Shown piece by piece: positions 45,611-52,634 of a stretch of DNA of 64,000 nucleotides (its first letter is position 1; every line of letters begins with the position of its first letter). The notes below the pieces were generated by a model. It saw only the letters and a list, made by a program, of their open reading frames with translations, was not told the DNA's origin and did not search any database. The stretch covers positions 1 to 64,000 of the forward strand of contig NZ_RCYB01000004.1 in assembly GCF_004168205.1 (NCBI RefSeq). The letters run 5' to 3'. This DNA is from Catenibacterium sp. co_0103 (GTDB taxonomy: Bacteria; Bacillota_I; Bacilli_A; Erysipelotrichales; Coprobacillaceae). Both the position numbers and the translations under genes were made by a program.

Positions 45611-46573
45611 ATGGATTACAATGGTTTAAGTATTGTATCACCACAATATTATCCTGATGATGAAGAATGGAATGATTTCTTTAACCTTTGGTTTCAGGGC
45701 TATGATCTGAATACAGATATCACAGAACATTTTCATTATTTAATATCTCATTCAGATTATCTTGTAATGGTTCAAAGACCACTGAATTCTGATGATCAAG
45801 ATTATGAAATCATTTCTGTATCTAATGAACAACAACAATCCTATTTACCTGCTTTCACAAATATAAAGGAAATAACAGACTATATAGATCTTCCTGAACC
45901 ACAAGAAGGCTACCAGGTAGAAGTAATGGTAGCTTCTTATAAACGCCTCTTAGAAGAGATATATATGCGTACAGAAGGGTTAAATGGTTTAGTGATTAAT
46001 CCTTTCTCACAAAAGCTGATAGCTGATGAAAAACTATTAAATAGTATAGGACACAATACAACAATAGGGATCAATCATCATAAAGACTTACCAAGTCTAG
46101 TACCAGCTAATTTAAAGTTTAGAAAGAATATGAAGATCTATCATTCTAATGGTAAAGATCCTCATGTAAAAGAGTTATTAAAAGAAAGTGTAGAAGACCT
46201 TATGGAGGATGGGGTCTTTGCCTGTCCTGTACTTGTAAATAAGAAAGACTTATATATAAATAAGACAGGAGAACTTGCAATGCATACAGGTGCTGATATT
46301 TATATCAAACCACTTATGTGTTCTCATGCTGATCCTAATAAACTCTATATTAGTTTATTTACTGGATTAGAAGATGTAAAAAGAGTAGATATGACACATG
46401 ATGAACCAGACATGGAAATGATTATTACATGTCAGTCATTTGAGTCATACAAAGATATACTCTTTTCTAGTGATGCATTCTGTGGTATTCTCATTAATCC
46501 TTTTACAGATCATCTAGGGTTTTCTAAAGACATGTTAGATGAAATGTTTTATAATAAAGAAACTATCAACTAA
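45611..46573 (+). CDS. SseB-like protein 1 (two domains)
   Basis: This 320-aa soluble protein has two copies of an SseB-type unit. The end of each copy carries the same sentence: GLVINPFSQKLIADEKLL near 124-141 and GILINPFTDHLGFSKDML near 296-313. The second half also holds the typical ACPVLVNKKDLYI and ISLFTGLEDVKR elements. SseB-family domains are known from a serine-sensitivity protein and many uncharacterised Firmicutes proteins; no reaction is known. It is the first of three paralogues of almost the same length, with 13-nt and 4-nt gaps between them. A TGGTACAAT extended -10 lies near 45577. Confidence 0.75.
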   Translation: MDYNGLSIVSPQYYPDDEEWNDFFNLWFQGYDLNTDITEHFHYLISHSDYLVMVQRPLNSDDQDYEIISVSNEQQQSYLPAFTNIKEITDYIDLPEPQEGYQVEVMVASYKRLLEEIYMRTEGLNGLVINPFSQKLIADEKLLNSIGHNTTIGINHHKDLPSLVPANLKFRKNMKIYHSNGKDPHVKELLKESVEDLMEDGVFACPVLVNKKDLYINKTGELAMHTGADIYIKPLMCSHADPNKLYISLFTGLEDVKRVDMTHDEPDMEMIITCQSFESYKDILFSSDAFCGILINPFTDHLGFSKDMLDEMFYNKETIN

Positions 46574-46586
46574 GGAGGAAAACAAG

Positions 46587-47552
46587 TTGAATTACAAACC
46601 TTTAAAAGATGCTCAAGCATTTACTACATCAAGATGGACTGACACTCTTGATGCATGGAAAAAAGCTCAGGATGACAAAGAAGTAGCTTACAAAGCATTC
46701 CTTAAGAACCTAACAGAATCACATTATTATGGTTATATGAATTTACCAGAAAGCGGTGAAAATTTAGAATATGATCATTCATTCTTTACTATTTCACCAC
46801 AGGATGGAAGTAAGAACTTTATTTCTGTTTATACTTCATTAAAAGAATTAAAAAGCAGTCTTGCGAAACCTGAAACATCAATGCCAGGAAGAAAAGTAGA
46901 AGCAGTAGAAGTCAACTATGCTTTCCTAGCAAAAGAACTTACACTTGCTGATGGTAATCAAATTGATGGTATTGTGATTAACCCATTTAGTGATGACTAT
47001 ATTCTTACAAGAGAAGAATTAGTACAGATTTCTAAACGTTTATGTAATGGTTTAGACCATACAGAAGATTTAGGTAACATTACTCCTGCAAATATCTTTA
47101 TTAAAGAAATTTGGAAGATTTTCCAGAATACTGAAGATGATGATAAGAAAGCAGAAATCTTTAGTCATATGGCTGAAGCATTTGATGATGCTTTATTCGC
47201 ATTACCTATTATGGTAAGAAAAGAAGATTTAGTAGTAGAAGATGGTAATACATACGTTGCTAGATCAGATGCAGATTTTGCGATTAGAATGTTATCAAGT
47301 GAAGATAATGGTGATCAGGCTAATATTGTTCCACTCTTTACATCACAGGAAGATATTGAAACATTAGATGGCTGGAATGCTGAAGATGAAGAAAGAAAAT
47401 CTATGCTACTGACTGCCGATCTTGTTACTCATCTAGGAGGACTTAATAATGGTGAAGCCTTTGATGCACTCGTTATTAATCCATTCACAGATAATATTGT
47501 ACTTACAAAAGAAATCCTAACTACAATGGGATTAATAGAAGGGGAGGAGTAA
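46587..47552 (+). CDS. SseB-like protein 2 (two domains)
   Basis: This 321-aa paralogue starts at TTG 46587, because AAGGAGG lies 8 bases before it and the result aligns with its neighbours' lengths; upstream ATGs overlap the previous gene and the ribosome site. The unit-closing motif appears as GIVINPFSDDYILTREEL near 128-145 and ALVINPFTDNIVLTKEIL near 294-311. The element VPLFTSQEDIETLDGWN matches the SseB core. Product is acidic (many D and E). Function unknown. Confidence 0.75.
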   Translation: MNYKPLKDAQAFTTSRWTDTLDAWKKAQDDKEVAYKAFLKNLTESHYYGYMNLPESGENLEYDHSFFTISPQDGSKNFISVYTSLKELKSSLAKPETSMPGRKVEAVEVNYAFLAKELTLADGNQIDGIVINPFSDDYILTREELVQISKRLCNGLDHTEDLGNITPANIFIKEIWKIFQNTEDDDKKAEIFSHMAEAFDDALFALPIMVRKEDLVVEDGNTYVARSDADFAIRMLSSEDNGDQANIVPLFTSQEDIETLDGWNAEDEERKSMLLTADLVTHLGGLNNGEAFDALVINPFTDNIVLTKEILTTMGLIEGEE

Positions 47553-47556
47553 AAGA

Positions 47557-48537
47557 ATGAGTAAACCATTATTAAACACAACACCAGTAGAAACAACTGA
47601 TAAAGAATGGAAAGAAAGCTGTGGTAAATATGGAGAAGCTTCTTTTACTGCCACTAAACTAGAAGATGATTTAATGCATACATTAAAGGCTTCTACATTC
47701 CTTACATATATTTCTGTAGACGATGATGATGAAGATTCATTCTTCTTACAGACAGTATGTGATGATGACGGAGATGAATGGTATGCAATTTATACTACTG
47801 TAGAAAATGCACAGAACTCTTCTATTCTAGAAGATTCTGATTTCCCAGACCGTCATAATGTATTAGTAGAAGTAGACTATGAATTCTTATTAAATGAATT
47901 ATTTAATACAGGTGATGATGAAATCTATGGTATGGTTATTGATCCAGAAACAGATGCATTTACTCTAGGTAGAGATACATTAAGTGATATGGGTGTTGAA
48001 GAAAACAATGGTGTAGATCATCATGAAACAATTGGTCATAGAGTACCAGGTAATATGGAGTTCTCTTGGTTATATGATGAATATATGGAAGCACAAGGTG
48101 AAGAAGAAAAAGATAAATTCCAATCACTTATGGAAGATGTAGTTGAACGCTCATGTCTTGCATTAATGACGATTGTGAATAAATCAGATTTAGTTACTTT
48201 ACCAGATGGTACATATGAATTAAAAAAGGATGCATCTATGATTATTCCTTCATTATCTGCAGAAGATGATGAAGGTAATGAATTAAGCTATTTCCCACTC
48301 TTTACATCTAATGAACAGATTGATAAATGGGGCATCAAAGATAATGTTGAATTAAAGGAAGGACAGGTATTAATCAGCGAATGTCGTCCATTTGATCAGC
48401 ATATTGCTACATTCTTCGGTGCTGGAGAATATGATGCTTTATTAATCAACCCATTTGATCAGGCATTTGTTATCGGCAAGGAATTCATCAAGGCTATAAG
48501 CGGTCATCAGGAAGAAGACGAAACACCTGCTGCATAA
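47557..48537 (+). CDS. SseB-like protein 3 (two domains)
   Basis: This 326-aa paralogue has the closing motifs GMVIDPETDAFTLGRDTL near 125-142 (degenerate, NPF replaced by DPE) and ALLINPFDQAFVIGKEFI near 296-313. FPLFTSNEQIDKWG marks the second SseB core. It is strongly acidic (DDDDEDSFF). It starts 4 bases after gene 2 and ends 23 bases before mscL, so the four genes may be one transcript. Confidence 0.75.
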   Translation: MSKPLLNTTPVETTDKEWKESCGKYGEASFTATKLEDDLMHTLKASTFLTYISVDDDDEDSFFLQTVCDDDGDEWYAIYTTVENAQNSSILEDSDFPDRHNVLVEVDYEFLLNELFNTGDDEIYGMVIDPETDAFTLGRDTLSDMGVEENNGVDHHETIGHRVPGNMEFSWLYDEYMEAQGEEEKDKFQSLMEDVVERSCLALMTIVNKSDLVTLPDGTYELKKDASMIIPSLSAEDDEGNELSYFPLFTSNEQIDKWGIKDNVELKEGQVLISECRPFDQHIATFFGAGEYDALLINPFDQAFVIGKEFIKAISGHQEEDETPAA

Positions 48538-48560
48538 ACTAAATATAGGAGAGACACAAC

Positions 48561-48956
48561 ATGAAAAAGCTATGGAACGAATTCAAAGAATTCGCATTTA
48601 AAGGCAATGTCATTGACATGGCTGTCGGTGTCATTTTAGGTACTGCTATTACTGCTGTTGTCACATCTCTTGTACAGGACATTATTATGCCTGTATTATC
48701 TGCAATCATTAAAATTCCATCTGATATTACTGAATTAACTCTTAAGATTAATAATATTAATATCAAGTATGGATCATTCCTATCTAACCTCATTAACTTC
48801 TTATTAATGGCTTTCTGTATCTTTATCTGTATTAAAGCGATTAATAAGGTCGTGAGTTTCCGTAAGAAGGAAGAAGAAAAAGCAGCACCTGCACCAAAGC
48901 CAGAAGACATTGTATTATTAGAAGAAATCAGAGATCTTTTGAAAGAAAAAAAATAA
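48561..48956 (+). CDS. mscL: large-conductance mechanosensitive channel
   Basis: This 131-aa channel opens under membrane tension to release solutes on hypo-osmotic shock. TM1 is FKGNVIDMAVGVILGTAITAVV near 13-34, TM2 is NLINFLLMAFCIFICIKAINK near 76-96, and the cytoplasmic helix ends with LLEEIRDLLKEK. Length and motifs are standard. AGGAGAG lies 9 bases before the ATG. It directly follows three SseB-like genes. Confidence 0.96.
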   Translation: MKKLWNEFKEFAFKGNVIDMAVGVILGTAITAVVTSLVQDIIMPVLSAIIKIPSDITELTLKINNINIKYGSFLSNLINFLLMAFCIFICIKAINKVVSFRKKEEEKAAPAPKPEDIVLLEEIRDLLKEKK

Positions 48957-48968
48957 GCACCTAAGTGC

Positions 48969-49166
48969 TTATAATGTAGGATCTTCTAGATCATCATTAA
49001 GATAAGTCGTTCTCTTAGACTTATCTTTTTTTATTTGGTCTGTACTAAAAGTGACGGTTTCTTTTGTTTGAGTAGGTGCTGTATTTACAAGATTGACACC
49101 TAATGACCATTCTTCTAGTTCTTCCTCTAGAGTATCTGCATCCTTTGCTTTTACTTTAATAGCCAT
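48969..49166 (-). CDS. small acidic hypothetical protein, 65 aa
   Basis: Begins MAIKVKAKDADTLEEELEEW and ends LNDDLEDPTL. GAGGTG lies 6 bases before ATG 49166, which is why the longer frame (11 more codons) is not used. It shares a bidirectional hairpin (TAAGCAC/GTGCTTA, 48957-48971) with convergent mscL. Not recognised; no membrane segment. Confidence 0.55.
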   Translation of the reverse strand: MAIKVKAKDADTLEEELEEWSLGVNLVNTAPTQTKETVTFSTDQIKKDKSKRTTYLNDDLEDPTL

Positions 49167-49260
49167 ACACTTCACCTCTTTCGAATTAATTATATACATA
49201 ATGAACTCTTTTTAAAAGCGAATAATAATGTTAAAATATGGGAAAGGAGTGTATTTTATT

Positions 49261-49875
49261 ATGATAATAGACTTAAACCAAATCCTATCTACTTTTAATA
49301 TAGATTACGAAATCGCAAAAGGAAACAATAAACTTGGTGAAGCCTCTTTACCTAAACAGTTTAATCAAGGAGGAGAAATTCAAGGTAATTTTCTCTCACG
49401 TGAATTTTCATTAATTTATGATCCTGATAAAATTAAGCCTGAATGGGATAAGGTAGGACATAAGAAATATGGAATGTTATTTGAAGAAGAAAGTCTAGGT
49501 GTAATCTATCAGAAAACAGGCTTTACATCTCAATCAGGATACTTTGTATTAAAGTATGATGGTGTTAAATATAAGATGTATAGAGTTGGATTAGAAACAG
49601 GTTACGTATATCCTATCTATGAAGGTTCTAAACTAGTAGCCTGTATTGTGGCAGACAAATCCATTTTCAATGATTTAAACCTCTACCATATTTATGCATT
49701 AAACAAGTCATATAGTTATATTTCATCTATATTTGGCTTATATCTAGATGCCTGCATCCAGTTAAAGTATGGTCCTCTTGTAACATCTCCAAACTATATT
49801 GCTGGAAAGAGCTTAAGAAAGAAATATGATCCTGCTTTTATTGAAAAAATAAAGGATATGGAAAACAAAGCGTAA
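49261..49875 (+). CDS. hypothetical protein, 204 aa
   Basis: Begins MIIDLNQILSTFNIDYEIAKG. It looks like a soluble alpha/beta protein; PIYEGSKLVACIVADKSIFNDLNLYHIYAL in the middle has alternating strands and loops reminiscent of LURP-one/tubby-like or phospholipid-binding folds, but I cannot assign a family. AAAGGAG lies 11 bases before ATG 49261; an upstream ATG at 49228 puts this site inside the gene. Stand-alone gene followed by small-RNA candidates. Confidence 0.65.
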   Translation: MIIDLNQILSTFNIDYEIAKGNNKLGEASLPKQFNQGGEIQGNFLSREFSLIYDPDKIKPEWDKVGHKKYGMLFEEESLGVIYQKTGFTSQSGYFVLKYDGVKYKMYRVGLETGYVYPIYEGSKLVACIVADKSIFNDLNLYHIYALNKSYSYISSIFGLYLDACIQLKYGPLVTSPNYIAGKSLRKKYDPAFIEKIKDMENKA

Positions 49876-49918
49876 CAAAAATATTGTTGTTGTAGAAAAA
49901 GTATGCTAATATGACTGT

Positions 49919-49983
49919 GGGAGTCGTATTACGATTAGAATAGCTCTTGGAAAGGTCTGAAATAGGGAGTCAGATCTTTTTTT
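49919..49983 (+). ncRNA. candidate small RNA A
   Basis: TTGTTG (49884-49889), 17 bp, and TAATAT (49907-49912) with TGC just before it (extended -10) form a good promoter. The transcript has a hairpin TCGTATTACGA, the bases GAATAGCTC, and a terminator GGTCTGA / TCAGATC with seven Ts. It has no ORF. GAATAGCTC also occurs in the candidate RNA before hsdM (33275-33283). Confidence 0.6.
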
Positions 49984-50015
49984 GTTTTTGTTCATACTTA
50001 GTTCATATACTAAGA

Positions 50016-50078
50016 CTATATTAATAACTGTAAAGAGGGCCACTCCCTAATAATAAAAGTGTCCTGTTTACGATTCAT
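50016..50078 (-). CDS. possible 20-aa peptide
   Basis: ATG at 50078 has AGAAGGGAG 8 bases upstream, a strong site. The frame reads MNRKQDTFIIREWPSLQLLI then TAG. It lies opposite candidate RNA B. A good ribosome site on an otherwise gene-free stretch is its only support; no clear promoter is seen. Confidence 0.25.
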   Translation of the reverse strand: MNRKQDTFIIREWPSLQLLI

Positions 50079-50146
50079 AAATAAAACTCCCTTCTAATTG
50101 TATTAAATTGTTTTTTAGAACCACTGGCTCTCCTCCAGTGGTTTTT
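50018..50146 (+). ncRNA. candidate small RNA B
   Basis: A possible promoter (TTGTTT 49982-49987, 18 bp, TATACT 50006-50011) leads to a strong terminator AACCACTGG / CCAGTGGTT (50119-50143) with Ts. No plus-strand ORF with a ribosome site lies between. The strand is uncertain, since a small minus-strand ORF overlaps, but the T-tail supports plus. Confidence 0.4.
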
Positions 50147-50191
50147 ACTTGTATTAAAATAGAAGAAGACTATACTATACTATAGTTAGAT

Positions 50192-50267
50192 GCCGACTTA
50201 GCTCAGTAGGCAGAGCGATACACCCGTAATGTATAGGCCACAGGTTCGATTCCTGCAGTCGGCACCA
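50192..50267 (+). tRNA. tRNA-Thr (anticodon CGT)
   Basis: A 76-nt cloverleaf with encoded CCA. Acceptor GCCGACT/AGTCGGC, D arm GCTC/GAGC, anticodon stem ATACA/TGTAT, loop CCCGTAA, T arm with GGTTCGATTCC. The anticodon CGT at 50225-50227 reads ACG. Position 33 (50224) is C, not the almost universal U. Promoter TTGTAT (50149-50154), 16 bp, TATACT (50171-50176). Confidence 0.93.
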
Positions 50268-50314
50268 TTTATTTTATTTCACTCAAAGTGGAATTTAACT
50301 TTTCACTTTAGTCC

Positions 50315-50343
50315 TTGCATTAAATAATATGTTCACGTATAAT
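50315..50343 (+). promoter_or_regulatory. promoter of pseudoknot RNA C
   Basis: TTGCAT (50315-50320), exactly 17 bp, TATAAT (50338-50343). Confidence 0.7.
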
Positions 50344-50347
50344 TAAC

Positions 50348-50417
50348 ACGCAATAATATTCGTCTAGTCGCGGAAATATATTGCGTTTAGACCAGGTGGC
50401 AGTGCACTTGGTTTTTT
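50348..50417 (+). ncRNA. candidate small RNA C with H-type pseudoknot
   Basis: Stem 1 pairs ACGCAATAATATT (50348-50360) with AAATATATTGCGT (50374-50386), with one bulge. Its loop carries GTCTA (50362-50366), complementary to TAGAC (50388-50392) directly after stem 1, giving an H-type pseudoknot. A terminator ACCAGGTG / CACTTGGT (50391-50412) with six Ts follows and shares two bases with the second stem, so pseudoknot and terminator may compete. A consensus promoter lies just upstream. Not a known riboswitch class as far as I can see. Confidence 0.55.
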
Positions 50418-50428
50418 ATTTGTCTTAA

Positions 50429-50457
50429 TTGACAACGCTTACACTATAAGGTAAACT
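50429..50457 (+). promoter_or_regulatory. chbG promoter with overlapping CcpA cre site
   Basis: TTGACA (50429-50434), 17 bp, TAAACT (50452-50457). TGACAACGCTTACA (50430-50443) matches the cre consensus TGWAANCGNTNWCA at all but one position and overlaps the -35, so glucose repression by CcpA is expected. Confidence 0.7.
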
Positions 50458-50472
50458 ATATATAGAAAGAAG

Positions 50473-50541
50473 TGATCCTGGCGGTATGATCTTATTATGT
50501 ATTGTATATATATAATAAGTATGATAACCAGGATCATTTTT
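50473..50541 (+). promoter_or_regulatory. leader hairpin / attenuator of chbG
   Basis: TGATCCTGG (50473-50481) pairs with CCAGGATCA (50528-50536), an inner AT-rich arm extends the stem, and TTTTT follows, 5 bases before the ribosome site TAGGAGG. A terminator between promoter and gene implies conditional read-through. Confidence 0.6.
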
Positions 50542-50558
50542 ATTTAGGAGGATTTGTT

Positions 50559-51311
50559 ATGAAGATTATGGTACGTGCTGATGATTTAGGTTACAGCCGA
50601 GGTGTGAATTATGGTATATATGATACAGTAAAAAATGGTGTGATTAAGAATATTGGTTTTATGGTGAATATGCCTGATTCTGTAGAAGGCTATGAACTTG
50701 TAAAGGATTTAGATATCTGTTTAGGACAGCATACTAATGTATGTATTGGTACTCCTATCAGTGATCCAAAACTTATTCCAAGTCTTGTAGATGAAAATGG
50801 ACAATTCAAATCAAGTAGAACATATAGACAAAGTAATGAAGACTTTGTAGTACTAGAAGAAGCCATTATAGAAATAGAAGCACAATATAAAAGATTTAAA
50901 GAGATAACTCATCTTGAGCCTTCTTATTTTGAAGCTCATGCAGTAGCCAGTGATAATCTATTAAAAGGTATTGAAATTGTTGCGAAAAGACACAATTTAA
51001 AGTTCAATGACATTTCTTTTGATGGGACACCTGTTGAATTGGCAGGAGAAAAACTCTATATGCATATGGAAAGTATGAAGGAAGGGTATGATCCTTTTAA
51101 ATCTTTTAAAGAAATGGTAGAGAATGCACATGATGATGGTTGTGACTTATTAGTTTGTCATCCAGGATATCTGGATGCACAAATACTACGTACTTCTTCT
51201 CTTACTCTTAATCGTACAAAAGAAGCAGAGATGTTCTGTTCAGAAGAACTCAAAGAGTATCTTAAAGAATATGATATACACTTATATACATATGACGAAA
51301 TAGGACACTAA
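50559..51311 (+). CDS. chbG: carbohydrate deacetylase, YdjC/ChbG family
   Basis: This 250-aa enzyme removes an acetyl group from chitooligosaccharides or their 6-phosphates (e.g. diacetylchitobiose-6-P) in the cytoplasm. Metal ligands are seen in VRADDLGYS (Asp at 8-9), HTNVCIGTPISDP near 65 and EAHAVASDN near 129. HPGYLD near 206-211 is the C-terminal signature. ATG 50559 has AGGAGG 7 bases upstream. It is alone, behind a cre site and an attenuator. The true substrate may be another acetylated sugar. Confidence 0.88.
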   Translation: MKIMVRADDLGYSRGVNYGIYDTVKNGVIKNIGFMVNMPDSVEGYELVKDLDICLGQHTNVCIGTPISDPKLIPSLVDENGQFKSSRTYRQSNEDFVVLEEAIIEIEAQYKRFKEITHLEPSYFEAHAVASDNLLKGIEIVAKRHNLKFNDISFDGTPVELAGEKLYMHMESMKEGYDPFKSFKEMVENAHDDGCDLLVCHPGYLDAQILRTSSLTLNRTKEAEMFCSEELKEYLKEYDIHLYTYDEIGH

Positions 51312-51334
51312 AAGCTGCCAATCGGCAGCTTTTA
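51311..51334. terminator. shared convergent terminator
   Basis: AAAGCTGCC, AATC loop and GGCAGCTTTT between chbG and the convergent cysteine desulfidase gene. Confidence 0.85.
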
Positions 51335-52591
51335 CTATTCACACATGATTTTAATAATTTCCTGGTCAGTAGAAGCCATACCTTGACTTCCTAATACACC
51401 GATGTTATGGATTGTATTTTCTATACCCTTAGAAATAATACCATCTCCACCATAGAACTGCTGACCATTCATATACATATCATAACCTAGAATGCCAGCT
51501 TCTACACTTACCGCAATCTTGGCAGCACAGCTTGCTTTAGCACCATCACAGATAATACCAGAAGTAATAGCCAAGGCATTCACGATTGTATGATTCATCA
51601 CTTCTTCACTTGCATCCTTTAAATAAGCAAGTCCTGCACCACATGCAGCACCCGCACTTACTGCTCCACAGAAAGCAGATAAACGACCAATCTCAGTCTT
51701 TAAATGAATGGCTGTTAAGTTAGAAATCACAAGAGCACGATATAACTTCTCTTTATCTAAATGTTCTCTTTCTGCATAAATAATAAGAGGTACGGATACA
51801 GTTAATCCCTGGTTACCACTACCAGAATTAATTACTACAGGTAGTTCACAACCATTCATTCTCGCATCACTACCAGCAGCTGCATAGGCCTTTAATAGAC
51901 TTGGTAAATCTTTTCTAATTGCAATCACCTTACCAATATTAGCCCCATAATCACCATGCATTCCTTCTTGTGCAATGGCAGTATTACATTCAATCATCTG
52001 ATCTAATAACTCTTTTACATCATTAATCTCTACTTCTTTCGCAAAAGTATAAATATTATGCATAGTAAGAGTCAAATAGTCTTCATCAATAGTCTGTTTT
52101 AATGCTTCTCCACATACAATAGTTTCATTATCTTTTGTCATTTCTATAATATGTGTATGTGTTCCCGCAATATGTACCATTGCTTCATGTTCATCATTAG
52201 ATACAGTTAAACGAATATCTAAAGAATAAGGGGATTCTAAAGGCTGTACTTTAATAGAAGCACTCTTCATAAGTTCAGTCATCGCAATAATATCTTCTTC
52301 CTTCACATGACTAATAACCTCTAATTCTGCTTCTGCATCTCCACCTGTAATACCAATACAGGCAGCTGTTTCAATACCTTTGTTTCCATGAGTATGAGGC
52401 ACAATAACACTCTTAACATTCTTGATGATGTTACCACTGACTTCAATTAATATCTTATTTGGCATACCACCTAATGTCTTTCTTGCGAGACTTCCTGCAT
52501 ACGCAATTGCGATAGGTTCTGTACATCCCATGGCAGTTACGAGTTCCTTATTTAAGATTCTTACATAAGTCTCATAAAGTTTTTTATCCAT
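51335..52591 (-). CDS. cyuA: L-cysteine desulfidase (CyuA/YhaM family)
   Basis: This 418-aa iron-sulfur enzyme of the UPF0597 family breaks L-cysteine to sulfide, ammonia and pyruvate. Cluster cysteine candidates are GCTEPIA near 19, SAFCGAVSAGAACGAG near 283-298, and ICDGAKASCA near 325-334. The glycine-rich segment NSGSGNQGL near 232-240 is also typical. It resembles the serine dehydratase alpha fold. Start 52591 has AGGAG 7 bases upstream. Confidence 0.88.
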   Translation of the reverse strand: MDKKLYETYVRILNKELVTAMGCTEPIAIAYAGSLARKTLGGMPNKILIEVSGNIIKNVKSVIVPHTHGNKGIETAACIGITGGDAEAELEVISHVKEEDIIAMTELMKSASIKVQPLESPYSLDIRLTVSNDEHEAMVHIAGTHTHIIEMTKDNETIVCGEALKQTIDEDYLTLTMHNIYTFAKEVEINDVKELLDQMIECNTAIAQEGMHGDYGANIGKVIAIRKDLPSLLKAYAAAGSDARMNGCELPVVINSGSGNQGLTVSVPLIIYAEREHLDKEKLYRALVISNLTAIHLKTEIGRLSAFCGAVSAGAACGAGLAYLKDASEEVMNHTIVNALAITSGIICDGAKASCAAKIAVSVEAGILGYDMYMNGQQFYGGDGIISKGIENTIHNIGVLGSQGMASTDQEIIKIMCE

Positions 52592-52609
52592 TCTTTTTCT
52601 CCTTATTAA

Positions 52610-52634
52610 AAAGGCAATGAATCATTGCCTTATT
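52610..52634 (-). terminator. intrinsic terminator of the O-antigen-ligase-like gene
   Basis: AAGGCAATG, AAT, CATTGCCTT; on the minus strand followed by TTTTTAAT. It lies at the end of the membrane-protein gene and before cyuA. Confidence 0.75.

Noticed and set aside
50473..50541. T-box or known riboswitch in the chbG leader
   Set aside because: No AGGGTGG/ACCGCG antiterminator or conserved riboswitch core is seen, and the leader is only ~95 nt.
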